Assembly (NCBI GenBank): GCA_942493215.1 | Contig: OW818670.1 | Span: 806,001 to 870,000, forward strand | Source of the DNA: G942493215 sp942493215 | GTDB lineage: Bacteria; Bacillota_I; Bacilli_A; RF39; UBA660 | DNA: 64,000 bases | Direction: 5' to 3' | Part shown: one piece after another, positions 1 to 8,551 of the stretch | Layout of the letters: every line of letters begins with the position of its first letter | Numbering within the stretch: the stretch's first letter is position 1 | Translations under genes and position numbers: made by a program | The notes under the pieces: generated by a model | Seen by the model: only the letters and a program-made list of their open reading frames with translations | What the model was told of the DNA's origin: nothing | Databases searched by the model: none

Positions 1-137
1 TTTGCTTTATCTTTACCATTAACAGCTTTAGTTACATTTTTCATAGCTGTTCTCATACTTGCTTCATATTGGTTATTACTTTCTGTTTTTTTAGCAATAA
101 CGCGTACTTTTTTCTTAGCATTTTTCATATTTGGCAT
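1..137 (-). CDS. rpsT: 30S ribosomal protein S20, 5' part only
   Basis: The reverse strand reads MPNMKNAKKKVRVIAKKTES and onward, the lysine-rich start of bacterial S20, a small 16S rRNA-binding protein of the 30S subunit. The start codon at 135-137 follows a strong GGAGGTG site at 143-150. Only 45 codons lie in the window and the gene runs off the left edge. It is divergent from gpr, the same arrangement as rpsT/gpr in Bacillus, which supports the call. Confidence 0.9.
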   Translation of the reverse strand, partial: MPNMKNAKKKVRVIAKKTESNNQYEASMRTAMKNVTKAVNGKDKA

Positions 138-240
138 TATATTCACCTCCAAGTCATTTAACACTCTAATTTTAACAAAAATTGGATAAAAAAGCAATAA
201 AAAGTGTGTTTTTTGGGAAAAATATGTACAGGGTGATAAA

Positions 241-1260
241 ATGGGACATCAAATAGATCTAAATAATTATAGTATTCGTACGGATTTGGCAATTGAAGCC
301 ATTGATAAAAACATATTAACGAAAGTTGAACAAATAGATAATATTAAGGTAACGGAAATAGATATAGATGAGGAAAGTGCTAAAAAAATAGGTAAGATAG
401 CGGGCAAATATTTTACAATTGAATTTGAGGATATTACTGATTATGATAGTAAAGAAAAAGTGAAACAAGTTTTTAGTGATACTTTGACTAAATTGATTAA
501 GATGTTAAATATTGATAGTAATGCTTCTTGTTTAGTTATTGGACTAGGTAATGATAAATCAACACCTGATGCTTTAGGACCCCTTGCTATTAATAATATT
601 ATTGCAACAGCTCATTTATTTGCACTAGGTAATATTGAACAAGGTTTTAGAAAAGTAATGGCTTTTAGTCCTAGTGTAACAGGAAAGACGGGTATTGAAA
701 CTAGTGATATTATTGTTAGTATTGTTAAAAAAATTAAACCTGATTTTGTTATCGCGATAGATGCTTTAGCTAGTCAAGCTATTGATCGCGTTAATAAAAC
801 GATTCAAATGACTAATACCGGAATTCATCCTGGTAGTGGGGTTGGCAATAGTCGTAAAGAGATAAGCAATAAGACACTAGGAATACCTGTTATCGCTATA
901 GGTATACCAACCGTCGTTGATGCCATTACCATTGTTGGTGATACCATTAATTATATCTATAAACACTATACTTTCACTAAACAATTTGCCCATAATCCAA
1001 TAAGTAAATTAACCACTAATAATATTAATTATTTAAATAAAGAAACGGTTGATAATCCCCATGAACGAGCTAATTTATTAGGCTTAGTTGGTACCTTAAA
1101 TGATAGTGAATTACGACAATTACTATTTGAAGTATTAACACCTATTGGTTATAACTTAATGGTAACACCTAAAGAGGTAGATTTTATTATTGAAAAATTA
1201 AGTGATGTTATTGGTAATGGTATTAATCGTACTTTACATCCCCAAATAAAAAATATGTAA
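241..1260 (+). CDS. gpr: Germination protease GPR (A25 aspartic-type peptidase)
   Basis: GPR cleaves alpha/beta-type small acid-soluble spore proteins (SASPs) during germination. The 339-residue length is close to the usual size. The N-terminus has the pro-region-like SIRTDLAIEA stretch (residues 11-20). The family hallmark GLGNDKSTPDALGP sits at about 101-114, with D110 a candidate catalytic Asp, and IAIDALAS at 171-178 gives D174 as the second. The start ATG at 241 follows GGGTGATAAA. A likely substrate is the SASP gene at 21931-22098 in this window. It lies upstream of the SpoIIP-like and YqxA-like genes, as in Bacillus. Confidence 0.95.
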   Translation: MGHQIDLNNYSIRTDLAIEAIDKNILTKVEQIDNIKVTEIDIDEESAKKIGKIAGKYFTIEFEDITDYDSKEKVKQVFSDTLTKLIKMLNIDSNASCLVIGLGNDKSTPDALGPLAINNIIATAHLFALGNIEQGFRKVMAFSPSVTGKTGIETSDIIVSIVKKIKPDFVIAIDALASQAIDRVNKTIQMTNTGIHPGSGVGNSRKEISNKTLGIPVIAIGIPTVVDAITIVGDTINYIYKHYTFTKQFAHNPISKLTTNNINYLNKETVDNPHERANLLGLVGTLNDSELRQLLFEVLTPIGYNLMVTPKEVDFIIEKLSDVIGNGINRTLHPQIKNM

Positions 1261-1340
1261 ATAAGAATAACCGATGTTTATTCGACAACATCTTTGTTCT
1301 TAAAAAGCTATAATGGGAATAAATTAAAGTGGGTGATAAA

Positions 1341-2255
1341 ATGCCAGCAATTAAAGTTATAAAACAAGCTCTTTTTCTTTTATTTATGTTTCTTGGTGTA
1401 CTGATAGCCCTTTATGGTATATTTAAAATGCAACTTAATTTTTCTAATAAAGAAATAACTAAATATCTATTAGAATCAGGCAACCCTTATATTAATACTA
1501 AACTTAATATGGCTAAAAAAATAACATCATTCTTTAGTGGTTTTGACCTTGATAATCCAATTACCATTCTAAAGTATAACTTAATTTTAAAACAAGATAA
1601 TTTAGCTTTATTAAAGAAACAAACAGCATACATAGAAGATCCAAAATACTTATTTGTTGATAAACCTTCAGTTTATATACATAATACTAATCAATTAGAA
1701 AATTATAAAAGTGATAAACAAAGTATTAAACCAAATGTTTTAATGGCTTCTTATTATTTACGTGATCAATTACAGAAATTTGACATAGGAACCATTGTTG
1801 AGAATACCGATTTTACTAGTTATTATACTGACAATCTAGATATTAATATTATATATAAGGTAGTAGAACCAACAATTAAAGATCGTTTGATAAAATATTC
1901 TGATTATCTATTATTAATAGATATAAGTAGAGATGTAGGAGGATACAAAAAGACGACTCTTAATTATGACAATAAGAATATGGCTAAATTACAATTTCTT
2001 GTAAAAAAAGATAATAGTAAAAGCATAGCTTTAGCCCAAATCTTAAGTGATTACTTAAATAAACTTGTTCCTGACCTATCACTTGGATTAATCTATAACA
2101 GTGATGATATAACGGCTAATTTATCATTAAGTGATAAGATGGTAATAATTAAATGTGGCGGTGTTGATAATAGTTTTGAAGAAATACAATTAAGCTTATC
2201 TTTTTTAGCCCAAGCTATTGATAAATATTTAGGAGAAACATATGGAAAAATTTGA
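1341..2255 (+). CDS. spoIIP: SpoIIP-like membrane protein with degenerate active-site motifs
   Basis: SpoIIP is the peptidoglycan amidase/endopeptidase of the forespore-engulfment DMP complex. I chose ATG 1341 (304 residues) over the GTG at 1329 because GGGTGATAAA sits just before it, as for gpr. There is one N-terminal membrane helix at about 8-29. The fold-level motifs are recognisable but key residues differ. The family HTHxxE region reads VYIHNTNQLE (111-120), so both motif histidines align to Asn. The DxHRD region reads DISRD (194-198), so its His is Ser. The late EVGGVDN-type motif reads IKCGGVDN. The protein may be a non-catalytic scaffold or use other residues. It overlaps the next gene by 14 bp. 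Family membership is well supported by synteny; activity is doubtful. Confidence 0.75.
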   Translation: MPAIKVIKQALFLLFMFLGVLIALYGIFKMQLNFSNKEITKYLLESGNPYINTKLNMAKKITSFFSGFDLDNPITILKYNLILKQDNLALLKKQTAYIEDPKYLFVDKPSVYIHNTNQLENYKSDKQSIKPNVLMASYYLRDQLQKFDIGTIVENTDFTSYYTDNLDINIIYKVVEPTIKDRLIKYSDYLLLIDISRDVGGYKKTTLNYDNKNMAKLQFLVKKDNSKSIALAQILSDYLNKLVPDLSLGLIYNSDDITANLSLSDKMVIIKCGGVDNSFEEIQLSLSFLAQAIDKYLGETYGKI

Positions 2256-2589
2256 TTATGAAAAATTATATGTTCGTATTTTTAAGATTATTTTAATTAT
2301 TCTGGGGGTCACTTTTATTACATTATATTTTTCCCAAATAACGGGTTATTATGAATATGAGCAACATAAGAAAGTAGCGTTTACTGAGGATCAAATAAAA
2401 AAGTTTGAACAAGATGTAAAAGATGGTAAAAATATTGATATTGAAAATTACTTAAAAGATTATAATAAAGATTATCAAAATAAAATATCACAAGCCGGTT
2501 TATATATATCTGAAAAAATTGGTAGCGGAGCCCAAGCCGCCTTAAAATATACTTTTAATGCCTTAAATCGTCTAATAGATAGTGGTTAG
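2242..2589 (+). CDS. Small membrane protein in the YqxA position
   Basis: This 115-residue protein has one N-terminal membrane helix (about 13-30) and a charged, helical remainder. Its size, topology and position directly after gpr-spoIIP match Bacillus YqxA (DUF3679), whose function is unknown. I see no catalytic motif. It overlaps the end of the SpoIIP-like gene by 14 bp, with AGGAGAAACAT just upstream of its ATG, so the two are probably translationally coupled. The YqxA relationship rests on synteny and shape more than on sequence I can align. Confidence 0.6.
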   Translation: MEKFDYEKLYVRIFKIILIILGVTFITLYFSQITGYYEYEQHKKVAFTEDQIKKFEQDVKDGKNIDIENYLKDYNKDYQNKISQAGLYISEKIGSGAQAALKYTFNALNRLIDSG

Positions 2590-2602
2590 AATAATACCCA
2601 TA

Positions 2603-2611
2603 TGTTATAAT
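2603..2611 (+). promoter_or_regulatory. Extended -10 promoter of nfo
   Basis: TGTTATAAT, a perfect TGnTATAAT extended -10, lies 23 bp before the nfo start with no obvious -35. The same element recurs before many genes of this window. Confidence 0.6.
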
Positions 2612-2633
2612 ATACGTATGGAAGGATGTTGTT

Positions 2634-3542
2634 ATGGAAGAATTAATTATTGGTAGTCATGTTAGTTTTAAGAGTGTTGATCAATTATTGGGAAGTGTTA
2701 AATTGGCCCTATCTTATGGTGCTAATACTTTTATGATATATACGGGAGCGCCTCAGAATACAATGCGAAATACGCTTGATAAGAATCTTACGGATGAAGC
2801 TCATAAATTAATGAAAGAAAATAATATAGACATAAACAATGTTGTTGTTCATGCTCCTTACATTGTTAATCTTGCAAATGATGGTGATAATTACAATTTT
2901 GCCATTAATTTTCTAAAAGAAGAAATTAAACGAACAGAAATGTTAGGCATAAAAAAATTAGTAATTCATCCTGGTAGTCATGTATCATTAGGAGTGGAAA
3001 GGGGTCTTAACAACATTATCTATGCCTTAAATCAGGTTATTACCGAGGACACTAATGTTGATATATGTCTAGAAACAATGGCTGGTAAAGGTAGTGAATG
3101 TGGGGTGACATTTCAAGAATTAAAAACAATTATTGATAATGTTAAATATTCTAATAAAGTATATGTCTGTTTAGATACCTGTCACTTAAATGATGCCGGT
3201 TATGATATTACCAATTTTGATAATATATTAGATCAATTTGACAAAATAATTGGTCTAAATAAAATCGCGTGTATTCATGTTAATGATAGTAAGAATACTT
3301 TTAGTGCTCATAAAGATCGTCACGCTAATATTGGCTATGGAACACTAGGATTTGATAGTCTCATTAAGATTATTTATCATTCTAAATTAAAAAATGTTCC
3401 TAAAATTTTAGAAACACCATATGTTCCATCAGCTAATGATACAAGTATTTCTTATCCACCATATAAATTTGAGATTGCGATGATTCGTGATAAGAAATTT
3501 AATTCTCACTTATTAGAAGATATTATTAATTATTATAAATAG
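2634..3542 (+). CDS. nfo: Endonuclease IV (AP endonuclease)
   Basis: Cleaves DNA at abasic sites in base excision repair using a three-metal centre in a TIM barrel. The 302-residue protein shows the family metal-ligand blocks in order: VVVHAPY, LVIHPGSH, ICLETMAGKG, VCLDTCHLNDAGYD, CIHVNDSK and AHKDRHANIG. ATG 2634 follows GGAAGGATG. In spore formers Nfo repairs spore DNA, which fits the setting. The 3' end overlaps the convergent DUF2624-like gene by 10 bp. Confidence 0.95.
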   Translation: MEELIIGSHVSFKSVDQLLGSVKLALSYGANTFMIYTGAPQNTMRNTLDKNLTDEAHKLMKENNIDINNVVVHAPYIVNLANDGDNYNFAINFLKEEIKRTEMLGIKKLVIHPGSHVSLGVERGLNNIIYALNQVITEDTNVDICLETMAGKGSECGVTFQELKTIIDNVKYSNKVYVCLDTCHLNDAGYDITNFDNILDQFDKIIGLNKIACIHVNDSKNTFSAHKDRHANIGYGTLGFDSLIKIIYHSKLKNVPKILETPYVPSANDTSISYPPYKFEIAMIRDKKFNSHLLEDIINYYK

Positions 3543-3796
3543 TCACGATATTTATTACGAAAATCAATATATAATTCTTCGATTTTACTATAAGTAAGAG
3601 GATTTAATTCTTTCTTTAATTCATCAAGGATTGGCCGAGGATTACCATAGATGATAGTACGCCAATCTTTTTTAATACAGTAATATAACAGTTGTATTTC
3701 CTTTTCTTGTAATGTAATCCCATGCTGTAAAGCAAAATTATTGATTTCATCAGGCATTAATTTTTCAATGTATTGGGTAATTAAGTAATCGTACAT
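3533..3796 (-). CDS. DUF2624/YqfT-like small protein
   Basis: An 87-residue, mostly helical soluble protein. The pattern of an ITL..EIQLLYYCIKK helix followed by an ELKKELNPLTYSKIEEL helix resembles DUF2624 (YqfT in Bacillus), which also neighbours nfo (yqfS). Function unknown. The start at 3796 has a good AGGTGAAATA site upstream. It converges on nfo, with a 10-bp overlap. The family assignment is a moderate-confidence pattern match supported by synteny. Confidence 0.6.
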   Translation of the reverse strand: MYDYLITQYIEKLMPDEINNFALQHGITLQEKEIQLLYYCIKKDWRTIIYGNPRPILDELKKELNPLTYSKIEELYIDFRNKYRDYL

Positions 3797-3875
3797 TATT
3801 TCACCTCATTAATATATATGACACAATAGGGGAATAATGTAACTTCGAATAAATAAATTTTATTAAGGAGGTGTT

Positions 3876-4487
3876 ATGATGTACGAAATGAAGAAATTAG
3901 GCTATGAATATAATGCTTTAGAGCCTTATATAGATACATTAACAATTGATTTGCACTATAATAAGCATTATGGTAATTATGTTAATAATTTTAATAAAAT
4001 AGTACCTGATTATTATGGTTCCATTTTTGATATTATTAAAAATATCGATAATTATCCTCTTGATAAAAGAGATGATATCTTATTTAACGCAGGTGGCATT
4101 ATTAATCATGAATTATACTTTAGTATCTTAAGTGAAAATAATAATGAACCATATGGTGAATTTAAAGATGCCATCGATAAACAGTATGGATCATATGATA
4201 AATTTAAAACTTCTTTTATTAATACAGCTAATAAGTTAGTAGGATCAGGATGGACTTTTTTAATTCTTGATCAAAATAATAAATTTAATATTATCAATAC
4301 GAGTAATCAAGATACTCCTTATTTTTATGACTTTATACCAATTATTGGGTTAGATTTATGGGAACATGCTTATTATCTTAAATATAAAAATGAACGCGCT
4401 AAATATATAGATGCTTTTTTTAACATCCTTGATTATAAAGTCGTTAATGAAATATATAAACAAGCTCTCCAACAAAAAACGTTATAG
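3876..4487 (+). CDS. sodA: Fe/Mn superoxide dismutase
   Basis: Dismutates superoxide in the cytoplasm. The four metal ligands are visible: H27 in IDLHYNKHY, H78 in GGIINHELYF, and D160 and H164 in LDLWEHAYYLKY. The GSGW block at 123-126 is present. The usual GGHxNH motif reads GGIINH, so the first, non-ligand His is Ile, and the following FW is YF. ATGATG at 3876 follows AAGGAGGTG. The pbp reading frame begins inside its 3' end. In an apparent anaerobe this gene is probably for oxygen tolerance or spores. Metal preference cannot be read from the sequence. Confidence 0.9.
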   Translation: MMYEMKKLGYEYNALEPYIDTLTIDLHYNKHYGNYVNNFNKIVPDYYGSIFDIIKNIDNYPLDKRDDILFNAGGIINHELYFSILSENNNEPYGEFKDAIDKQYGSYDKFKTSFINTANKLVGSGWTFLILDQNNKFNIINTSNQDTPYFYDFIPIIGLDLWEHAYYLKYKNERAKYIDAFFNILDYKVVNEIYKQALQQKTL

Positions 4488-6501
4488 TCTTAAAAAAATA
4501 ATTGAAAAAAGATTTTATATATTAATTGCGCTAATAATGGTAATCGTCGTAACTCTAATGGTGGGTTTATTTAATGTTCAAATCGTAAGACATATTTATT
4601 ATACTAAACAAGTAGAACTTGCTAATCAAAATATTATTATGGGTGATACAGCTCCTCGTGGTCGTATTTATGACCGTAATCATAATATTATAGTTGATAA
4701 TAAACCCGTTAAAATAATCTATTATAAGAAAAAATGGGGTGTAAATAGACAGGAAGAGATGGTTTTAGCCTATAAAATAGCTAAAATATTAGATATTGAT
4801 ACAAGCAATCTTCAAGTTCGAGAACTAAAATTATTCTGGCTTTATAATCATTTGGAAGAAGCTGAAAATAAAATAACATCTAAAGAAAAAGAAAAATATA
4901 ATGATCGAGAGTTATCGATTGATGACCTTGAAGAATTAAAGATAAGTCGTGTTACTGATGAAGAATTAAAACAATATACCATAATAGATCACAAGGCTGC
5001 TTATATTTATTATTTGATGAATAAAGGATACTCTTATGATGAAAAAATAATTAAGGAAAAAGATGTTACCGATAAAGAATATGCTGTAGTTGCGGAAGAA
5101 ACAGAACAATTAGAAGGATTCAATGTCAAATTAGATTGGGATCGCTATTATCCTTATGGTGATACTTTTAGAACAATATTAGGAAGTCTTGCTAATGGCT
5201 TACCTTCAGAATTAAAAGATTATTATCTTTCTAAAGGGTATGCTCTTAATGATCGGGTTGGTTTAAGTTATTTGGAATATCAATATGAGGATCTTTTAAG
5301 GGGTACCAAAGAACAATATGAGATATTAGATGATGGCAGTTTAAAAAAAATCATTGATGGTAAAAGAGGTAATGATATTGTTTTAAGTATTGATATAAAA
5401 TTACAACAAGCCATTGAGCAAATAATTGTTGACCAATTATTACTGGCAAAGAAAGAACCTAACACGGAATATTTAAATCATGCTTTTGCTATTATTGCTA
5501 ATCCTAATACCGGTGAAATTTTAGCTATGGCTGGTAAACAAATTGCCCAAGTGGGTAGTGATTATATTGTTTATGATTATACACCTGGGATTGTAACTTC
5601 TCCTCTCCAAGTGGGATCAGCTGTAAAAGGAGCATCTCATATAGTTGGTTATAATACCGGGGCTTTAACGATTGGTGAATATCGTAATGATCAATGTATT
5701 AAAATAGCGGGTACACCTGAAAAATGCTCATGGCGTCAGTTAGGTCGTATTAATGATGTTGAAGCTTTAAGATACTCCTCAAATGTTTTTCAATTTCTAA
5801 CAGCTATAAAAGTTGGTAAAGGAAATTACCGTTACAATTATCCCGTCACGATTGATCCTACGGCTTTTGATACTTATCGTAAAACATTTAGGGAATTTGG
5901 TTTAGGGGTTAAAACTGGTATTGATTTACCAGTTGAAAGTTTAGGCTATGTTGGTAGTAGTACTCTAACAGGCTATCTATTAGACTTTTCAATAGGTCAG
6001 TATGATACCTATACAACTATCCAATTATCGCAATATATAAATACCATTGCTAATGGTGGTAATCGTATCCGTCCATTTCTTTTAAAGGCTGTATATGAAC
6101 CAACCGAAGAACCAATAACAAAAATGATAAAAGAAACTAAACCAGAAGTATATAATACCATTACAACTAAACCTGAATATTTTGAACGGGTAAAACTTGG
6201 TTTTAAAGAAGTAATGCGCAGTGGCGGAACAGGCTATACTTATATTGATGATAAATACAGACCGGCTGGTAAGACAGGAACTAGTGAAAGTTTTATTGAT
6301 ACGGATTTAGATGGTAAGATTGATAAAGAGACTCTTAGTAATACTTTTGTAGGTTATGCCCCCTATGATAACCCAATTGTAACCTTCACTGTTGTCTCTC
6401 CTAATGTTGGTCATTATTATAATGGAAATAATTATCATACCCGTGTTAATCGCAAGATATCATATGAAGTTTCAAAAAAATTCTTTGAAATCTATCAATA
6501 A
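4447..6501 (+). CDS. Class B penicillin-binding protein (PBP2A/SpoVD type transpeptidase)
   Basis: A D,D-transpeptidase that cross-links peptidoglycan outside the membrane. From ATG 4447 the protein has 684 residues: a basic N-terminus, a membrane helix at about 21-43, the RGRIYDRN dimerisation-domain motif, and a transpeptidase domain with SAVK (S391-K394), SSN (444-446) and KTGT (K609). No PASTA domain follows. I prefer ATG 4447 (MKYINKLSNKK) to the longer frame from 4411. Both overlap sodA and neither has a strong ribosome site. The sodA-pbpA order is found in Bacillus, which favours PBP2A over SpoVD. Confidence 0.9.
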   Translation: MKYINKLSNKKRYSLKKIIEKRFYILIALIMVIVVTLMVGLFNVQIVRHIYYTKQVELANQNIIMGDTAPRGRIYDRNHNIIVDNKPVKIIYYKKKWGVNRQEEMVLAYKIAKILDIDTSNLQVRELKLFWLYNHLEEAENKITSKEKEKYNDRELSIDDLEELKISRVTDEELKQYTIIDHKAAYIYYLMNKGYSYDEKIIKEKDVTDKEYAVVAEETEQLEGFNVKLDWDRYYPYGDTFRTILGSLANGLPSELKDYYLSKGYALNDRVGLSYLEYQYEDLLRGTKEQYEILDDGSLKKIIDGKRGNDIVLSIDIKLQQAIEQIIVDQLLLAKKEPNTEYLNHAFAIIANPNTGEILAMAGKQIAQVGSDYIVYDYTPGIVTSPLQVGSAVKGASHIVGYNTGALTIGEYRNDQCIKIAGTPEKCSWRQLGRINDVEALRYSSNVFQFLTAIKVGKGNYRYNYPVTIDPTAFDTYRKTFREFGLGVKTGIDLPVESLGYVGSSTLTGYLLDFSIGQYDTYTTIQLSQYINTIANGGNRIRPFLLKAVYEPTEEPITKMIKETKPEVYNTITTKPEYFERVKLGFKEVMRSGGTGYTYIDDKYRPAGKTGTSESFIDTDLDGKIDKETLSNTFVGYAPYDNPIVTFTVVSPNVGHYYNGNNYHTRVNRKISYEVSKKFFEIYQ

Positions 6502-6543
6502 TCTGTTATAATATTTATAGCTTTTAAAAAGGAGGGGATTATC

Positions 6544-6711
6544 ATGGCAAAAAAAGGTGAAAATAGAGAAAGAATAACTCTTCAATGCACGGTATGTAAG
6601 AATCAAAGTTATCGTACACAAAAAAATAAAAAAAATACGACTGAACGTTTAGAACTTAAAAAATTTTGTCCTAAATGCCGTCAAGTAACAGCGCATAAAG
6701 AAGCAAAATAA
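6544..6711 (+). CDS. rpmG: 50S ribosomal protein L33, zinc-binding form
   Basis: A 55-residue basic protein, MAKKGENRERITLQCTVC onward. Two CxxC pairs (CTVC and CPKC) mark the zinc-binding C+ form of L33. The start follows AAGGAGGGGATTATC. It lies between pbp and a small unrecognised ORF. Confidence 0.95.
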   Translation: MAKKGENRERITLQCTVCKNQSYRTQKNKKNTTERLELKKFCPKCRQVTAHKEAK

Positions 6712-6740
6712 TAAACATTATAAGCAGTAAGGGGATTTTG

Positions 6741-6959
6741 ATGGAAAAACTAAATTTAGCAGGAGTACTAGGTACTCCGTATTTAATTGCAACTAAAAGT
6801 TTTGGAGATGGCAGAAAAAATTTTGCTTGTTCGAGAGCTGATGAAAGAGTTTTAAGAACAAATGGAAATTCAAATGTAAAATCTTTAGGGAATCATCCGC
6901 ATTCCGGATTTCCAAAAACACCTAATGGTGTACCATTATCTGCTAGGAGACAAGGGTAG
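6741..6959 (+). CDS. Unrecognised 72-residue ORF over a hairpin-rich segment
   Basis: ATG 6741 follows AAGGGGATTTTG and the frame stays open for 72 codons to a TAG 8 bp before efp. The composition is unlike its neighbours: rich in Gly, Arg, Pro, His and Ser, poor in Ile and Lys. The DNA also holds compact inverted repeats: GGAGTAC-3nt-GTACTCC (6762-6778), GGAA/ATCCG pairing with CGGAT/TTCC near 6889-6913, and AATGG-4nt-CCATT near 6923-6936. It may be a real small protein, a structured leader RNA of efp that happens to be open, or both. I recognise no family. Confidence 0.4.
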   Translation: MEKLNLAGVLGTPYLIATKSFGDGRKNFACSRADERVLRTNGNSNVKSLGNHPHSGFPKTPNGVPLSARRQG

Positions 6960-6967
6960 GTGAGAAA

Positions 6968-7525
6968 ATGATAGATGTAAATGATGTTAAGAATGGTATG
7001 ACGCTTATAATTGAAGGGCAAATTTACCAAGTTGTAGATTTTTTACATGTAAAACCTGGTAAAGGTGCCGCTTTTATGAAAATAAAAATGAAGAACTTAA
7101 GAACAGGTTCTAATATTGAAAGATCATTTAATACAAGCTTAAAGCTTGAAAAAGCTATTATTGAAAAAAAGAATATGCAATTTTTATATGCTAGCAGTGA
7201 TATTTATAACTTTATGAATATGGAAACATATGAACAAATTGAGCTTAGTAAAGATCAAATTGGTGAAGATGTTGAATATTTGAGAGATGGATTAAATGTT
7301 GATCTAACTTTCTATGTAGGTGAAATGTTAGGATTATTATTACCGGATAAGGTTGAATATAAAATTATTAAGACTGAACCAGCCGTTAGAGGTAATACTA
7401 CTAATAATGCTATGAAAGAAGCAACAATTGAAACCGGTTTAATGGTTAAAGTACCACTTTTTGTTGAAGAGGGCGAAAGTATTATCGTTTCAACTAAAGA
7501 TGGACAATACGTATCAAGAGCATAA
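6968..7525 (+). CDS. efp: Elongation factor P
   Basis: EF-P relieves ribosome stalling at polyproline. The 185-residue protein has KOW-like domain 1 with the KPGKGAAF loop; K32 is the residue that is post-translationally modified in many bacteria. Two OB domains end in the typical VPLFVEEGESIIVSTKDGQY block. ATG 6968 follows AGGTGAGAAA. Confidence 0.97.
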   Translation: MIDVNDVKNGMTLIIEGQIYQVVDFLHVKPGKGAAFMKIKMKNLRTGSNIERSFNTSLKLEKAIIEKKNMQFLYASSDIYNFMNMETYEQIELSKDQIGEDVEYLRDGLNVDLTFYVGEMLGLLLPDKVEYKIIKTEPAVRGNTTNNAMKEATIETGLMVKVPLFVEEGESIIVSTKDGQYVSRA

Positions 7526-7599
7526 TTATTTTATTAGAGGGTTTATAGATTGAATTATTTATACTAAGAAATAATATTTATTAATAAGGAGACAATCCT

Positions 7600-8385
7600 A
7601 TGAATGAAAATCTAACTAACTTACCAATGAATGAACAAACAAAAAAGAATAGTAATAAATTTATTGTGGTACTATTGATACTTATATTAATAGCAATTTT
7701 AACAACATTAGGTTATTTATATGTAACCAAAAATGATAATAAAAATAATAATGCAAATAATAACAATAATAATACTACAAAAACAGATGAACAAACTTAT
7801 GCTAGTTATATTTTACCTAATAAAACAGAAGTTACATTAGCGCAATTACCAATAAAAATTAAGATTGATGCTGATGGTAAATTAAAAGTTGAAGGTACTA
7901 ATAATCATTATGAGTGTAATATGGGTAGCCTTGATAAAGAATTAGTTTCTATTGGATTATTTGAAGAGGGCATAAGTGCAATGGACTTTACACTTTTGGC
8001 CTTAACCAAAGATGGTGAATTATATATTATCTATTCTAATATTGAATATTATAATCCTGATTCAACTTCTTATTCAGCACCAGACTGGCCAGATAATTCC
8101 AAAACTGGTGAATTATATGAAGAGTTAAGTAGTTTAAACACTACTCCTGAAGGAAGATTAGTTATTCCTGTTGATGTATTAAAAGTAGACAGTGATGCTA
8201 AAGTTAAGTCTTTCACTGATTTATATAAGATAGTTGGAGATCGTACAGGCATTAAAACAGGTGTATATGTTTTATTAGATAATGGTGAAATTAGATTAAT
8301 AGAAAAAAATACAACTGCCAAACTTGGGGCAAGATATACCGGTACAACTCATGATTCTGAAGTAGATGAAAATGGCAATGCATAA
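7600..8385 (+). CDS. Membrane-anchored protein with Asn-rich linker, unknown
   Basis: 261 residues: a short cytoplasmic N-terminus (MNENLTNLPMNEQ), one membrane helix at about 22-42, an Asn/Lys linker, then an outward soluble domain of about 190 residues with two Cys or fewer and no motif I recognise. The layout and MNE(N/D)L start resemble the protein encoded at 32634-33431, suggesting a shared surface-protein style. AAGGAGACAATCCT precedes the start. Its stop lies 5 bp from the promoter of the infC operon. Confidence 0.75.
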   Translation: MNENLTNLPMNEQTKKNSNKFIVVLLILILIAILTTLGYLYVTKNDNKNNNANNNNNNTTKTDEQTYASYILPNKTEVTLAQLPIKIKIDADGKLKVEGTNNHYECNMGSLDKELVSIGLFEEGISAMDFTLLALTKDGELYIIYSNIEYYNPDSTSYSAPDWPDNSKTGELYEELSSLNTTPEGRLVIPVDVLKVDSDAKVKSFTDLYKIVGDRTGIKTGVYVLLDNGEIRLIEKNTTAKLGARYTGTTHDSEVDENGNA

Positions 8386-8390
8386 AAGTA

Positions 8391-8419
8391 TTGACAAATA
8401 AATAATTTATAAGTATAAT
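8391..8419 (+). promoter_or_regulatory. SigA-type promoter of the infC-rpmI-rplT operon
   Basis: TTGACA (8391-8396), a 17-bp spacer and TATAAT (8414-8419) form a consensus promoter. Transcription would start near 8426 and produce a leader of about 125 nt before infC. Confidence 0.9.
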
Positions 8420-8425
8420 ATGAAT

Positions 8426-8536
8426 GTATAAAAAAAAGGAAAGCAGAAGTATCCACTTCTCACCCGATTGCTTAAGCTTTGGGTTAAAGGCCAAAAAATG
8501 GTTTTTATAGTGGATACGCTTGTATTCACTTTTTTT
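8426..8536 (+). promoter_or_regulatory. L20-type leader with terminator/antiterminator switch
   Basis: GTATCCACT (8449-8457) is an exact complement of AGTGGATAC (8509-8517). The same AGTGGATAC can instead pair with GTATTCACT (8522-8530; one G-U) to form an intrinsic terminator followed by a T-run to 8536. These mutually exclusive stems form a classical attenuator. An inner ACCC/GGGT stem also exists. Location before infC-rpmI-rplT matches the L20 autoregulatory leaders of low-GC Gram-positives, where excess L20 favours termination. The ligand is inferred from that family, not seen. Confidence 0.85.
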
Positions 8537-8551
8537 GTGGAGGTGTCAAAT

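Noticed and set aside
6741..6959. tmRNA or SRP RNA between rpmG and efp
   Set aside because: No T-arm-like end, no tag frame and no conserved SRP tetraloop core could be found.
8070..8494. Minus-strand frames over the membrane protein and infC leader
   Set aside because: They run opposite to a clear gene and a clear promoter-attenuator, without their own signals.
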